A stretch of 64,000 nucleotides of DNA from Deltaproteobacteria bacterium (GTDB lineage Bacteria > Myxococcota_A > Polyangia > Polyangiales > JADJMO01), in NCBI GenBank assembly GCA_016182965.1, contig JACPFM010000017.1, positions 1-64,000 of the forward strand, read 5' to 3'. Made by a program: the position numbers and the translations under genes. Shown here in pieces: positions 8,270-16,659 of this stretch. Positions within the stretch are counted from its first letter, which is position 1. Every line of letters starts with the position of its first letter. Below the pieces are notes generated by a model, which was given only the letters and a program-made list of their open reading frames with translations, searched no databases and had not been told where the DNA came from.

Positions 8270-8874
8270 GGCTTCTTCTCGAGGGGCACGTCGATCTTGG
8301 TCGGCTTGCCGGCGACGACGTCGACCGTCACGTCCTTGGCGCCGAGCTTCTCGTGCCAGAAGGACAGCGTGTATTTGCCGGGCGGCAGCGCCGGGAGCTT
8401 GAAGTCGCCGTTCTTGTCGCTGACCGCGAAGTACTTCGTGTCGACGACCACGATGTACGCGATCATGTCGTCGTGCACCTTGCACAGCTGGCGGAAGACG
8501 CCGGGGCTCTTGAAGGTGTACTTGCGCGACTCGCCCTTGGGCCACGTGCCGAGATCGTACTTGTCGCCGTCGGGCGTGAAGACGTTGTGCCCGACCGGAT
8601 CGGAGTTGCTGAACTCGACCGTCGTGCCCTTCTGGATGGGCAGGACGCGGGGCGTGAACATCATGCCCTTCTGGTCCATCTTCACGGTGGCCGTCGACGT
8701 GCCCTGGCCGGCGTTCTTCACGTAGACGACGGTGTTGGCGCGGTGCTTCGGCACGCCCGCCGTGACGGTCCCGACGATCTCGCCCGTCGCGTCGGCGGCC
8801 TCCGAGGTGGCGGCGCCGCCGAGGGACAGGGCGAGGGCTGCTCCGAGCGCGAAGATGCGGTGGCTTCCGGACAT
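8266..8874 (-). CDS. Periplasmic cupredoxin (type-1 copper protein) with C-terminal sandwich domain
   Basis: A 202-residue protein with a cleavable signal peptide (first about 26 residues, ending SEAADA) and a good AAGGAG ribosome site. Copper ligands are laid out as in plastocyanin-like proteins: H96 in VGHNVF, C131 in QLCKVH, H134, and M137 in HDDM. The last 60 residues form a second beta domain of the carboxypeptidase-regulatory type ([14 protein letters not shown]). It is expected to be a soluble one-electron shuttle in the periplasm. Its position between two cytochrome-porins and the Rieske gene suggests it links outer-membrane and inner-membrane redox proteins, much as rusticyanin does in iron oxidisers; that role is inference. 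Confidence 0.88.
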   Translation of the reverse strand: MSGSHRIFALGAALALSLGGAATSEAADATGEIVGTVTAGVPKHRANTVVYVKNAGQGTSTATVKMDQKGMMFTPRVLPIQKGTTVEFSNSDPVGHNVFTPDGDKYDLGTWPKGESRKYTFKSPGVFRQLCKVHDDMIAYIVVVDTKYFAVSDKNGDFKLPALPPGKYTLSFWHEKLGAKDVTVDVVAGKPTKIDVPLEKKP

Positions 8875-8897
8875 GAATCTCTCCTTTACGTTGACTC

Positions 8898-10343
8898 TCA
8901 GAAGGCGACCGAGGCGGTGAGCGCGGCGAAGCGGAAGCCGGCGCCGTGGCCACCCGGGTCCTTGCCCATCGCGGCCTCGGCGCGCAGGACGACGTTCGGG
9001 CGCAGCACGGTGTTGATCCCGACCAGCCCGATCCAGCGGGCCTCCGCCTCCATCCCGGAGCCGCGCACGCGCGACCACTCGCCGCGCACGGTCGGGAAGA
9101 TCCAGGGGAACGTCACGTAGGTGATCTCGGCGTAGGCGATGTCCATCGTGCGCGTCGCCTTGGGGATCTCGGCGCCGCTGTGGCGCTGCGTCGCGACGAC
9201 GACGTCGACGAGCAGATCGTTCAGCACCAGGTGCGCGTCGGCGCCCGCGCGGACGAAGGTGTCGTTGATCGACGTGACCGTGCCGGCGATCGTCTCGCTG
9301 ACCTTGGACCGCCCGCGGTAGCCGGACAGTCCGAAGCTGAAGCTCCGCTCACGCCACGCGGCGGACTCCGCCTGGCCGTCGACGCCGTCCCAGCGCATGC
9401 CGCCCGCCTTCACCTCGAGGCGGCCGTACATGTCCGAGGTGAGCCCGTGCGCCGGGTCTATGTTCTCGACCACGCCGGCCGTCCAGCCGACGCGCCCGAC
9501 GACGAGGCCGGACGCCTCGAAGCCGCGGAGGGACGGTTCGTACATGTGAGGGTTGAGCCGCACGCGCGTGGACGTCAGACGGAGCTGGTGGCCGAGCAAT
9601 CCACGGTGAATCGACACGCCGTGCAGCGACGGCTCGAACTGCCCCACCTTGAGGTGCAGCGAGGTCTGGTCGATCGGGGTAAGGACGATGAACGCGCGCT
9701 CCAACTCGGCGGCCGCGTGCCCGCCGAACGAGACGGCGCCGAAGTAGCCGCCGATCCCGCCGAGGGATCCGCCGGCGACCAGTCGCGCCATGCTCTCCTT
9801 GAAGGTGATCTTGGTGTCCCCGTGCTCCTCCTCCGCGGCCGCCGCGGCCGGGGCGCCGGGCGCCGGGGCCGGCTCTTCGGCGTGCGCGTCCTCTTCCCCG
9901 TGCATCTCGGGCTTCGGGCCGATCACCCCGCGCGCATCGATGATGAACGACAGGGGGACCGTCCCCGGGATCTGCCCCGGCCAGACGGACCTCGGGAAGA
10001 CGTCCTTCTGCGCGTCATTTCCGAGGGCGATGCGCTCCTCCTTCTCGGTCACCTCGTCGCCTCCGCTCGGGAAGCGATACGCGTTGCGGCGGAAGGCCTC
10101 ACCGAACGGCGTGAGCTTGGGGAACGCGAGGTGGCAGGTCTGACAGCTGGTCTGGTACCGCCGTGCGAACGCGGGGATGGCCTGCGCGCGCGTCGACACG
10201 AGCAGCGTGACGAGCGCGGCGGCGAGGCTCGCGCAGGCGATCAGCCACTGGGCCGGGCGACCCCGGCGGGGAGAACGAACGGCTCGGAGACTGCTCGTAC
10301 GGCGCGAGGGGAGAGCGTTCACGAAGGGACCTGCCTGCGTCAT
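8898..10343 (-). CDS. Fused monohaem cytochrome c - outer-membrane porin, Cyc2-like (paralogue 2)
   Basis: A 481-residue protein. A signal sequence is followed by IPAFARRY and a single haem motif CQTCH (C67-C70-H71), then [18 protein letters not shown]. The remaining 380 residues alternate in beta-barrel fashion and end in Phe (ASVAF), as outer-membrane barrels do. A haem head followed by a porin barrel is the architecture of Cyc2, the Fe(II)-oxidising outer-membrane cytochrome. The wording around the haem (FAR..C..CH..FP.L..FG.AF...Y) is also Cyc2-like. A His/Glu/Ala-rich loop at about 150-190 may bind metal. It is the second of two tandem paralogues. ATG at 10343 was chosen because it precedes the signal region; the signal has a long n-region. 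Confidence 0.75.
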   Translation of the reverse strand: MTQAGPFVNALPSRRTSSLRAVRSPRRGRPAQWLIACASLAAALVTLLVSTRAQAIPAFARRYQTSCQTCHLAFPKLTPFGEAFRRNAYRFPSGGDEVTEKEERIALGNDAQKDVFPRSVWPGQIPGTVPLSFIIDARGVIGPKPEMHGEEDAHAEEPAPAPGAPAAAAAEEEHGDTKITFKESMARLVAGGSLGGIGGYFGAVSFGGHAAAELERAFIVLTPIDQTSLHLKVGQFEPSLHGVSIHRGLLGHQLRLTSTRVRLNPHMYEPSLRGFEASGLVVGRVGWTAGVVENIDPAHGLTSDMYGRLEVKAGGMRWDGVDGQAESAAWRERSFSFGLSGYRGRSKVSETIAGTVTSINDTFVRAGADAHLVLNDLLVDVVVATQRHSGAEIPKATRTMDIAYAEITYVTFPWIFPTVRGEWSRVRGSGMEAEARWIGLVGINTVLRPNVVLRAEAAMGKDPGGHGAGFRFAALTASVAF

Positions 10344-10431
10344 TCGTCGCCGGCGCACCGCGCACCGGGCCGGGGCCCGCCCCAAGCAACCTTCGGGCCC
10401 ACCGGCCGGGAGCGCTCGAGCGCGATCGTCT

Positions 10432-10448
10432 GTGACCGGGCCGGTCAC
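10432..10448. promoter_or_regulatory. Palindrome GTGACCGG-G-CCGGTCAC in the gap between the cytochrome-porin genes
   Basis: A perfect 8-1-8 inverted repeat 89 bp upstream of the second cytochrome-porin start. It differs by one base from the core at 4253-4269. The 137-bp gap between the two paralogues could hold an internal promoter, and this is the best operator candidate in it. Confidence 0.4.
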
Positions 10449-10480
10449 TCGCGCGCGCGTTCCTCCGACCCGACGTGGCA

Positions 10481-11857
10481 TCAGAACGCTGCCGACAGGT
10501 TCAGCGCCGCGAACCGGAACCCCGCCTTCGCGTTGGGATCGGCGCCGTGCGCGATCTCGGCGCGCACGAGGATGTTCGCGCGAACCACCGCGTTGAGGGC
10601 GAGGATCCCGATCCAGCGCGTGCCGTCGCGCACGTCGCCGCGCGTGAGCTGCGAGGCCTCCCCACGCAGCGTGGGGAACAGCCAGGGCAGCGTCACGTAG
10701 GTGACCTCACCGTAGGCGAGCAGCATGCGAGCCGAGCCGGCGGCGTACGGACCGGCCGCGTCGTGGCGCTGCACGGCGACGACGACGTCGACCATGAGAT
10801 CGTCGATCACCGCGTGCACGTCGCCGCCGACGCGCGTGAACGCGTCGGTGTGCGTCAGGACCCAGCCCGGCCGGCTGCTGACGTCGGTCACGCTACCGCG
10901 CCCGCGGTAGCTCGAGGCGCCGATCGTGAAGCTGCGCTCCCTCCACGCCGCGCTCTCGGCGGCGCCGCCGTGACCGTCGAGGCGCATGCCCCCGACCTTC
11001 GCCTCGAGGCGCCCGTAGAAGTCCTTGGTCAGCCCCTCGACGCGCACCGTGCTCTCGACGACGCCGAGGAACCAACCGATGCGCCCGAGCACGAGGCCCG
11101 AGGCCTCGAACCCGCGCAGCGAGCCCTCCGGCGTGAAACCGTTGAGCAGCGTGGGCGTCGTCGTCAGCCGCAGCTGATGGCCGAGCAGGCCGCGATGGAG
11201 GCTGACGCCGTGGAGCGCCGGCTCGAACCGGCCCACCTTCAGGTGCAGCGAGGTCTGATCGTGCGGCGTGACGATGACGAACCCTCGCTCGACCTCGACC
11301 GGCGCGTGGTGTCCGAACGCGATCGCGGCGAACCACCCGCCGAAGCTCCCGAGCCCGCCGCCCCCGAGCAGCGCCGCCTTGCCGCCGATCTCGTCGAAGC
11401 GGAGCTTGCGCTTCTCGGCGGGCGCCGCGCCGCCGTGACCGCCGTCCGCGTGCCCGTGACCGCTCTCCTCGGCGTGCCCCTCGAACTTGCTGCCGTAGTC
11501 GGCGCGCATGTCGAGCAAGAGCGAGATCGGGAGCTTCCCGGCGATCTGCCCCGGCCAGACCGATCGCGGGAAGAGGTCCTTCTGCGCGTCGTTGCCGAGC
11601 GTGACCGGCTCCTCCTTCTCGGCGACCGCGTCGCCCCCTTCGGGGAAGCGGTACGCGTTGCGGCGGAACGCTTCACCGAAGGGCGTGAGCTTGGGGAAGG
11701 CGACGTGGCACGTCTGGCAGCTCGTCTCGTACCGCCGCGCGAACGCCGGGATCGCCCGCGCTGACGGCGAATACAGCGAGACGGCGAGCGCGGCGGCGAG
11801 CGACGCGGAGAGCAGCAGCCAGCGGGCGCACGAAGACCACGCGACAGCGGTTGTCAC
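10481..11857 (-). CDS. Fused monohaem cytochrome c - outer-membrane porin, Cyc2-like (paralogue 1)
   Basis: A 458-residue protein with GTG start and an AAGG ribosome site. A signal peptide (about 1-35) is followed by [11 protein letters not shown] and the single haem site CQTCH (C47-C50-H51), [18 protein letters not shown], and a long beta-rich region ending SAAF. It shares long identical blocks with the downstream paralogue ([35 protein letters not shown]), so the pair arose by tandem duplication. A His-rich insert near 130-150 (HGHADGGHGG) replaces the His/Glu loop of the paralogue. The likely role is to carry electrons across the outer membrane to the periplasmic cupredoxin or octahaem cytochrome. 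Direction and substrate are unknown. Confidence 0.75.
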   Translation of the reverse strand: MTTAVAWSSCARWLLLSASLAAALAVSLYSPSARAIPAFARRYETSCQTCHVAFPKLTPFGEAFRRNAYRFPEGGDAVAEKEEPVTLGNDAQKDLFPRSVWPGQIAGKLPISLLLDMRADYGSKFEGHAEESGHGHADGGHGGAAPAEKRKLRFDEIGGKAALLGGGGLGSFGGWFAAIAFGHHAPVEVERGFVIVTPHDQTSLHLKVGRFEPALHGVSLHRGLLGHQLRLTTTPTLLNGFTPEGSLRGFEASGLVLGRIGWFLGVVESTVRVEGLTKDFYGRLEAKVGGMRLDGHGGAAESAAWRERSFTIGASSYRGRGSVTDVSSRPGWVLTHTDAFTRVGGDVHAVIDDLMVDVVVAVQRHDAAGPYAAGSARMLLAYGEVTYVTLPWLFPTLRGEASQLTRGDVRDGTRWIGILALNAVVRANILVRAEIAHGADPNAKAGFRFAALNLSAAF

Positions 11858-11921
11858 GATGCACGACCTTTCGTTTACGACAGGAGCGGTCGCGCGGAGC
11901 GCGCGCGCCGCAAGACGGGGT

Positions 11922-12416
11922 TCAGTCGGGGGTGTCCTTCTGCACGACCTTCTTCACCGCGCCGTCGGTGGCGGTCATGATGATCTCCCAGAGCCGCGCG
12001 TCCTTGTCGCGGATGTAGAACTCCCACTCGTTCTCGCGGTTGTAGAACTCCCAGACCTCGACGTTGCCCGCCTTCACCGCGAACGCCTTGGCCTTCGCCT
12101 CCGAGAGCTTCATCACGTCGGCGCGCGGCGCGACCTCGTAGTCGAAGGGCCCCTTCTCGGCCTCGATCTCGTCGAGCTCGCCGTTGCTCGCGTCGAACTC
12201 GACGGCGATCTCGCCGCCGGTCGGCATGCCGAGGACCACCATCCAGTGCACGATGCCGGGCTCGGGGTGCTTCACGACCTCCTTCACCGCGCCCTCCGGG
12301 ATCACCTTCAGCGCGCGCGCCCTCGCCTCGTCGGCGGTCATCTCGGCCTTCGGTCCCTCCGCGCCCCCACATCCGATCAACGCGGCCACCAGGGCCGCCC
12401 ACATGAATCGCATCAT
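11922..12416 (-). CDS. Small lipoprotein with PepSY-like repeats
   Basis: A 164-residue protein with a lipobox LIGCGG at about residue 17 and a strong AGGAGG ribosome site before a double ATG. Two similar segments (TADEARARALKVIPEGAVKEV and SEAKAKAFAVKAGNVEVWEF) each combine an Ala-rich helix and beta strands, as in PepSY domains. It is the first gene of the minus-strand redox cluster, 64 bp before the first cytochrome-porin. PepSY proteins often accompany metal or peptidase systems. Here it may be a periplasmic accessory factor for haem or metal delivery (inference). A Fur-like palindrome lies in its leader. Confidence 0.7.
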   Translation of the reverse strand: MMRFMWAALVAALIGCGGAEGPKAEMTADEARARALKVIPEGAVKEVVKHPEPGIVHWMVVLGMPTGGEIAVEFDASNGELDEIEAEKGPFDYEVAPRADVMKLSEAKAKAFAVKAGNVEVWEFYNRENEWEFYIRDKDARLWEIIMTATDGAVKKVVQKDTPD

Positions 12417-12438
12417 CGTCTCGCCTCCTGGTCAGAAG

Positions 12439-12455
12439 ATGAAAGTCACTTTCAT
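12439..12455. promoter_or_regulatory. Fur-family-type operator ATGAAAGT-C-ACTTTCAT
   Basis: A perfect 8-1-8 inverted repeat, 22 bp upstream of the PepSY lipoprotein start and just before its ribosome site. The core TGAAAGT-N-ACTTTCA has the 7-1-7 form of Fur boxes (TGATAAT-N-ATTATCA) and matches 10 of its 14 arm positions. On the minus strand it is preceded by GATA, extending the likeness. It may also affect the divergent miaE promoter. Confidence 0.5.
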
Positions 12456-12672
12456 TATCGGCCGCCGTGAGGCAAGGGCATTCGGGGCGGGGGGAGACAT
12501 TCGTCATCTTCGGGGGCGACCCGCGCTGCCCGGCCACCGGATGCGCGCAGGATTTGCCGCCGCTCGGCTGGAGCGCGCGACGCGGGGCGGGGCGCACGTT
12601 TCGCGCTCTGCTCGGGCGCCGACGCGCGGTGCGAGCCGAATGCGCCCGCGCAGGCGTTACACTGCGACCGCG

Positions 12673-13278
12673 ATGTTGGGCCTCGCCACGCCGACCGACG
12701 ACGCCTGGATCGAGGCGGCGATCGCCGACGTGCCGTCGCTGCTCTGCGACCACGCGCACTGCGAGATGAAGGCGGCGTCGAACGCGATGTCCCTCGCGGT
12801 GCGCCACGGCGATCGGCCCGAGCTCGTGCAGGCGCTCGTCGCGCTGGCCGAGGAGGAGCTCGCCCACTTCCGGCGCGTGCACCAGATCCTCATCGAGCGC
12901 GGCATCCCGCTCGGCAGCCCGCCGGTCGATCCGTACGCGGCCACGCTCCGCCGCGCCGCGCACGATCTCGGTCAGTTCCGGTCGCCGCTCGTCGACCGGC
13001 TGCTCATCGGCGCGTTGATCGAGGCGCGCTCGTGCGAACGCTTCCGCCTCCTGTCGGAGCGCGCGCCGGAGCCGGAGCTCCGCGCGCTCTATCACGAGCT
13101 GCTCGCGTCGGAGGCGGGGCACTACCGCGTGTTCGTCGATCTCGCGGTTCGCGAGGGCGCGCGCGAGGGCATCGACGAAGACACGGTGCGCGCGCGGCTT
13201 CGCGCGCTCGCGGCGGCGGAGGGGGCGATCGTGGCGCAGCTCGTCGTGGAAGACGACCGCGCGACGGTGCACGGCTAG
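12673..13278 (+). CDS. miaE: tRNA-(ms2io6A)-hydroxylase
   Basis: A 201-residue, all-helical, non-haem di-iron protein. Iron ligand motifs are in the usual order: CDHAHCEMKAASNAM (start), EEELAHFRRVH, EARSCERFRLL and ASEAGHYRVF. MiaE hydroxylates the isopentenyl side chain of ms2i6A37 in tRNAs that read UNN codons, using O2. Length is normal for the family. The ATG at 12673 gives the conserved LATPTDDAWIEAA start. It is divergent from the redox cluster with 256 bp between. The unknown gene downstream begins 8 bp after the stop and is probably co-transcribed. Confidence 0.92.
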   Translation: MLGLATPTDDAWIEAAIADVPSLLCDHAHCEMKAASNAMSLAVRHGDRPELVQALVALAEEELAHFRRVHQILIERGIPLGSPPVDPYAATLRRAAHDLGQFRSPLVDRLLIGALIEARSCERFRLLSERAPEPELRALYHELLASEAGHYRVFVDLAVREGAREGIDEDTVRARLRALAAAEGAIVAQLVVEDDRATVHG

Positions 13279-13286
13279 GGGGACTG

Positions 13287-14708
13287 GTGGCGACGACGAA
13301 CCTGCTGACGCTCGATCGACAGCTCGCGCTCGCGGCGAAGGCGCTCGATGCCTGGCGCGGCGAGCTCGCGGTCGACGATCGGCGCGACGACGACGACCCC
13401 GTCGCGCCGTGGCCGGACCTCTCCTCCAAGGCGACGATCGAGGCGATCGGGCGTTCGGGGCTCGCGCCCATCCCCACCACGCCGACGTTCCTCCTCCCGG
13501 AGGGCGAGCTCATCACGCTGGTCGCACCCGCGCATCCCCTCGATCCGCTCGCCGAGGTGCGCGGCGCGATGATCTCCTGGTGCGCGCACCTGCACGTCGC
13601 GCGCGGCGTGCGCGACGCGACGGTGGTGCGCGCGGGCCTCGCGCGCGACGAGCTCGAGTCCGAGGCCTACGGCAAGAAGACCTCCCTGCGCGCGATGCTC
13701 CGCGCGCTGGCGCGCCCGCGGCAGGCGGGCGGCGTGCCCGAGGCGCGCGCGTCGGCGACGATCGAGGACCTCTCGCCCCAGCTGCTCGACGGTGTCCTCG
13801 AGGAGGAGTCGCGTCGCCGCGAGGCCGCCGAGATCCTCGGCGACAAGGCGAGGTGTTGCAGCGCCGTCGACGCCGGCGCGACGGCCGAGGCCGACGCGTT
13901 CCTGCGCGCGACCGCCGACGAGGCGGACGAGGCACTTGCGTTCGGTCTGCGCGCGGCGCAGCGCGCGACCAAGCACCCGACGTGGGTCGACGTCTTCGCG
14001 GTGCGCCGCGCGGCCGACGTCGCCGAGGGGTGGCCCGCCGCGCTCTCCGGCCGCTGGTTCGCCGAGCTCGCGCGCGGGACGGAGCTGGTGGCCGGGCTCG
14101 ATTTCGAGGTGCGCGTCGACGCCGGGCGCCTCGCGCCGCGCGCCGATCACGCGGGCCTGCACCTCGCGCCGCCGACCGGCGCGTGGACGTTCGCGCGCGC
14201 GCTCTTCGCGCTCGGCGCGGCGCTGCGCCTGCACGGTCGAGATGCCAAGGTGCCGTTCGCGCCGCACGCGCCTCCGCACGATCGCCGGCCGTGGGTGCTC
14301 GGCGAGGCGTTCCTCGCGCTGGCGTCGACGACGGTGTTCCACGCGCGGGCGCGCGGCGTCGCGCGCGCGAAGGCCGAGCTGTCGGCGCGCCGCCTCGCGA
14401 CCACGCGGCTGCTCGAGCGTCGCCACCTCGCGTTGCGCGTGCGTCTCGCTGCCGAGCTCGCGAAGGGGCGCCGCGCCTTCCTCGAGGCGTTCGAGGACCT
14501 CGGGCCCAAGGTGCTCGGCGACGGTCCGCGCGCGCTCGCCGCGTTCCTCGGCGCGCCGGGCCCGCTCGGGCCCGCCGACGACGCCGCGCGCCTCCGTTCC
14601 CTCTCGGAGGGCGACGCGCTGGCCGCTCGCCTGGTCGAGGTCTTCGACGCCGACTGGTGGCGCAACCCGAAGGCCGCGAGCTTCATCCGTGACCGATGCT
14701 CGCGCTGA
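13287..14708 (+). CDS. Unknown protein, Ala/Arg-rich, co-transcribed with miaE
   Basis: A 473-residue protein with GTG start, preceded by GGGGG and 8 bp after the miaE stop. No signal peptide, membrane helix or nucleotide motif is seen. It is largely helical with very high Ala, Arg, Leu and Glu, and the codon usage matches the neighbours, so it is a genuine gene. The middle reads as a possible alpha-helical peptidase-like fold, but no HExxH zinc site is present. I do not recognise the family. Close coupling to miaE could mean a role in translation or simply a shared promoter. Confidence 0.65.
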   Translation: MATTNLLTLDRQLALAAKALDAWRGELAVDDRRDDDDPVAPWPDLSSKATIEAIGRSGLAPIPTTPTFLLPEGELITLVAPAHPLDPLAEVRGAMISWCAHLHVARGVRDATVVRAGLARDELESEAYGKKTSLRAMLRALARPRQAGGVPEARASATIEDLSPQLLDGVLEEESRRREAAEILGDKARCCSAVDAGATAEADAFLRATADEADEALAFGLRAAQRATKHPTWVDVFAVRRAADVAEGWPAALSGRWFAELARGTELVAGLDFEVRVDAGRLAPRADHAGLHLAPPTGAWTFARALFALGAALRLHGRDAKVPFAPHAPPHDRRPWVLGEAFLALASTTVFHARARGVARAKAELSARRLATTRLLERRHLALRVRLAAELAKGRRAFLEAFEDLGPKVLGDGPRALAAFLGAPGPLGPADDAARLRSLSEGDALAARLVEVFDADWWRNPKAASFIRDRCSR

Positions 14709-15263
14709 TCGCGCGAGGGGCGCGGTCGCTGACGATCTACCGGCGATGGCCGGGCTCGACCCATTCGTAGCGGCCGGCGTCCTTCGGCAGACGACGGCTC
14801 GTGATGGGCGGCGGCAGCGGCGTGGGCCTCGCGGAGTGATCGGCGTCGCACATGCCGTGCGCGGCGGGCACCGAACCCTCGACGCGCGGCTCTGCGGGAC
14901 GCGCGGCCCTGGCGCTGACGAGCGTCCCGTTCGACGCCAGCAGTTCACCGCACCGCGGAGCGTGCGGAAGCTCTTCTTCTGGGATGTAAGGGACCGTCCG
15001 CATGCCCAGCTAGGACAGCAAGATCGCGACCAACCCGCGTAGTCCCCGGCCCGGGCAGGGCGCTCGTCGCGCCGATCCGCCGTTCGACGCGCCCATCGCC
15101 GACCCTCCCGAAGAATGCGCGCGCGATCGCGCAACATTCGCTGTCGGGCAACGCGGGGCGCTGCGCCGCACACGCGATCACACCCCGGCACAGGTGACCA
15201 GGCGATGGTGGGCCGCAGCACCCGACGACCGAGGTCCGCGCGCGCGTCGTGACCTCATCCGAC
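14709..15263. other. 555-bp intergenic stretch without a convincing gene
   Basis: Base and codon bias fall here compared with the flanking genes. The only open frame with some protein-like character is on the minus strand at 14737-15003 (88 codons, MRTVPYIPEEELPH near the start, ending in LPKDAGRYEWVEPGHRR). It lacks a clear ribosome site and its third positions are not GC-biased. I see no tRNA, terminator with T-run, or repeat shared with other regions. Confidence 0.5.
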
Positions 15264-16643
15264 TCAGGCGCGCGAGAGCTCGTCGTACAGGTAGACCGCG
15301 CTCTTGATGCCGAGGTGGTAGTTCTCGAGATCGAGCCACTCGTTGGGCGCGTGGGCGTTCTCGTCGGGCTGCCCGAAGCCCATGAGGAGGCAGGGCTTGC
15401 CGGTGCGATCGGCGATCGTCCGGACGAAGGGGATGGAGCCGCCCTCGCGGATGAACACCGTCCGCGCCCCGAACGCCCGAGAGAACGCGCGCTTGGCGAT
15501 CTCGTAGACCGGGTGCTCGGTCGGCGCGAGATACGGGCGACCGCCGTGGAGATAGCGGACCTCGACGCGGCAGCCGGGCGGCGCGATCGCGACGAGGTGC
15601 TTCTCGACCAGCGCGGCGATCTCGGTCGGATCCTGGTCGGGGACCAGGCGGCAGGAGAGCTTCGCCTTGGCGCGCGCGGGGATGATCGTCTTCGACCCCT
15701 CGCCCTGCCAGCCGCTGTCGAGGCCGTTCACGTCGAGCGTGGGGCGCGTCCAGATGCGCTCCAGCGTCGAGTACCCGCGCTCGCCGACCGCGGCGTGGCC
15801 GCCGACCGACGCGAGCCACTCCCGCTCGTCGAACGGCAGCGATGCGATCTCGGCGCGCTCGGCCGCGGTCAGCTCGCGCACCCGATCGTAGAAGCCGGGG
15901 ACGGTGATGCGACCGCTCTCGTCGTGGAGCGACGCGATCATCCGCGCGAGCGCGTTGGCCGGGTTGGCGATGCCGCCGCCGAAGGACCCGCTGTGCGCGT
16001 CCATCGAGAGCGCGTGCACGGTCACGTCGAAGTAGGCGATGCCGCGCAGGCCGACGCACAGCGACGGGATGCCGCGCCCGAACATGGCGGTGTCGCTCAC
16101 CACGACGAAGTCGGCCTGCAGCCGATCGGCGTGGCTGCGGAGGAGCCCGTCGAGGTTGACCGAGCCGATCTCCTCCTCGCCCTCGACGATCATCTTCACG
16201 TTGATCGGGGGCGCGCCCTTGGTGCGGACGAACGCCTCGACCGCGTTGACGTGGATGTAGACCTGACCCTTGTCGTCGACGACGCCGCGGCCCCAGAGGC
16301 GCCCGTCGCGCACCGCCGGCTCGAACGGCGGCGAGCGCCACTCCGACAGCGGCTCGCTCGGCTGCACGTCGTGGTGGCCGTAGACGAGCAAGGTCGGCTT
16401 CTTCGGGTCGACGATCCACTCCGCGTACACCGCCGGGTGCAGCCTGGTGTCGATCACCGCCGTCGACGTCGCGCCGAGCCGCGAGAGCCGTTCGCGCAGA
16501 TGCTCGGCGGAGCGGCGCATGTCGGCCGCGTGCGCCTCCGACGAGGAGATCGACGGGATGCGGCACCAGGTCACGAGCTCGTCGACGAAGCGGGCGCGCT
16601 GCTCGTCGACGTAACGAAGGATGGGGTCGAGCGGTTCGGTCAC
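15264..16643 (-). CDS. M20-family dipeptidase (zinc peptidase)
   Basis: A 459-residue protein with GTG start. The M20 metal-binding blocks are present: GHHDVQP, then GRGVVDDKGQ, then EGEEEIGS, then VVSDTAMFG, and the C-terminal MGFGQPDENAHAPNEW with its zinc His. The lid/dimer domain in the middle contains SMDAHSGSFGG. It hydrolyses dipeptides or acylated amino acids in the cytoplasm, and the length fits the family. It starts 16 bp after the stop of a sensor kinase, so it is the last gene of a four-gene unit. The link between signalling and this peptidase is not obvious. Confidence 0.93.
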   Translation of the reverse strand: MTEPLDPILRYVDEQRARFVDELVTWCRIPSISSSEAHAADMRRSAEHLRERLSRLGATSTAVIDTRLHPAVYAEWIVDPKKPTLLVYGHHDVQPSEPLSEWRSPPFEPAVRDGRLWGRGVVDDKGQVYIHVNAVEAFVRTKGAPPINVKMIVEGEEEIGSVNLDGLLRSHADRLQADFVVVSDTAMFGRGIPSLCVGLRGIAYFDVTVHALSMDAHSGSFGGGIANPANALARMIASLHDESGRITVPGFYDRVRELTAAERAEIASLPFDEREWLASVGGHAAVGERGYSTLERIWTRPTLDVNGLDSGWQGEGSKTIIPARAKAKLSCRLVPDQDPTEIAALVEKHLVAIAPPGCRVEVRYLHGGRPYLAPTEHPVYEIAKRAFSRAFGARTVFIREGGSIPFVRTIADRTGKPCLLMGFGQPDENAHAPNEWLDLENYHLGIKSAVYLYDELSRA

Positions 16644-16659
16644 GGCGGCCGAAACGCTA

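Noticed and set aside
14737..15003. A small minus-strand gene of 88 codons
   Set aside because: No ribosome site, weak codon bias and no recognisable motif; kept only as a note in the intergenic entry.
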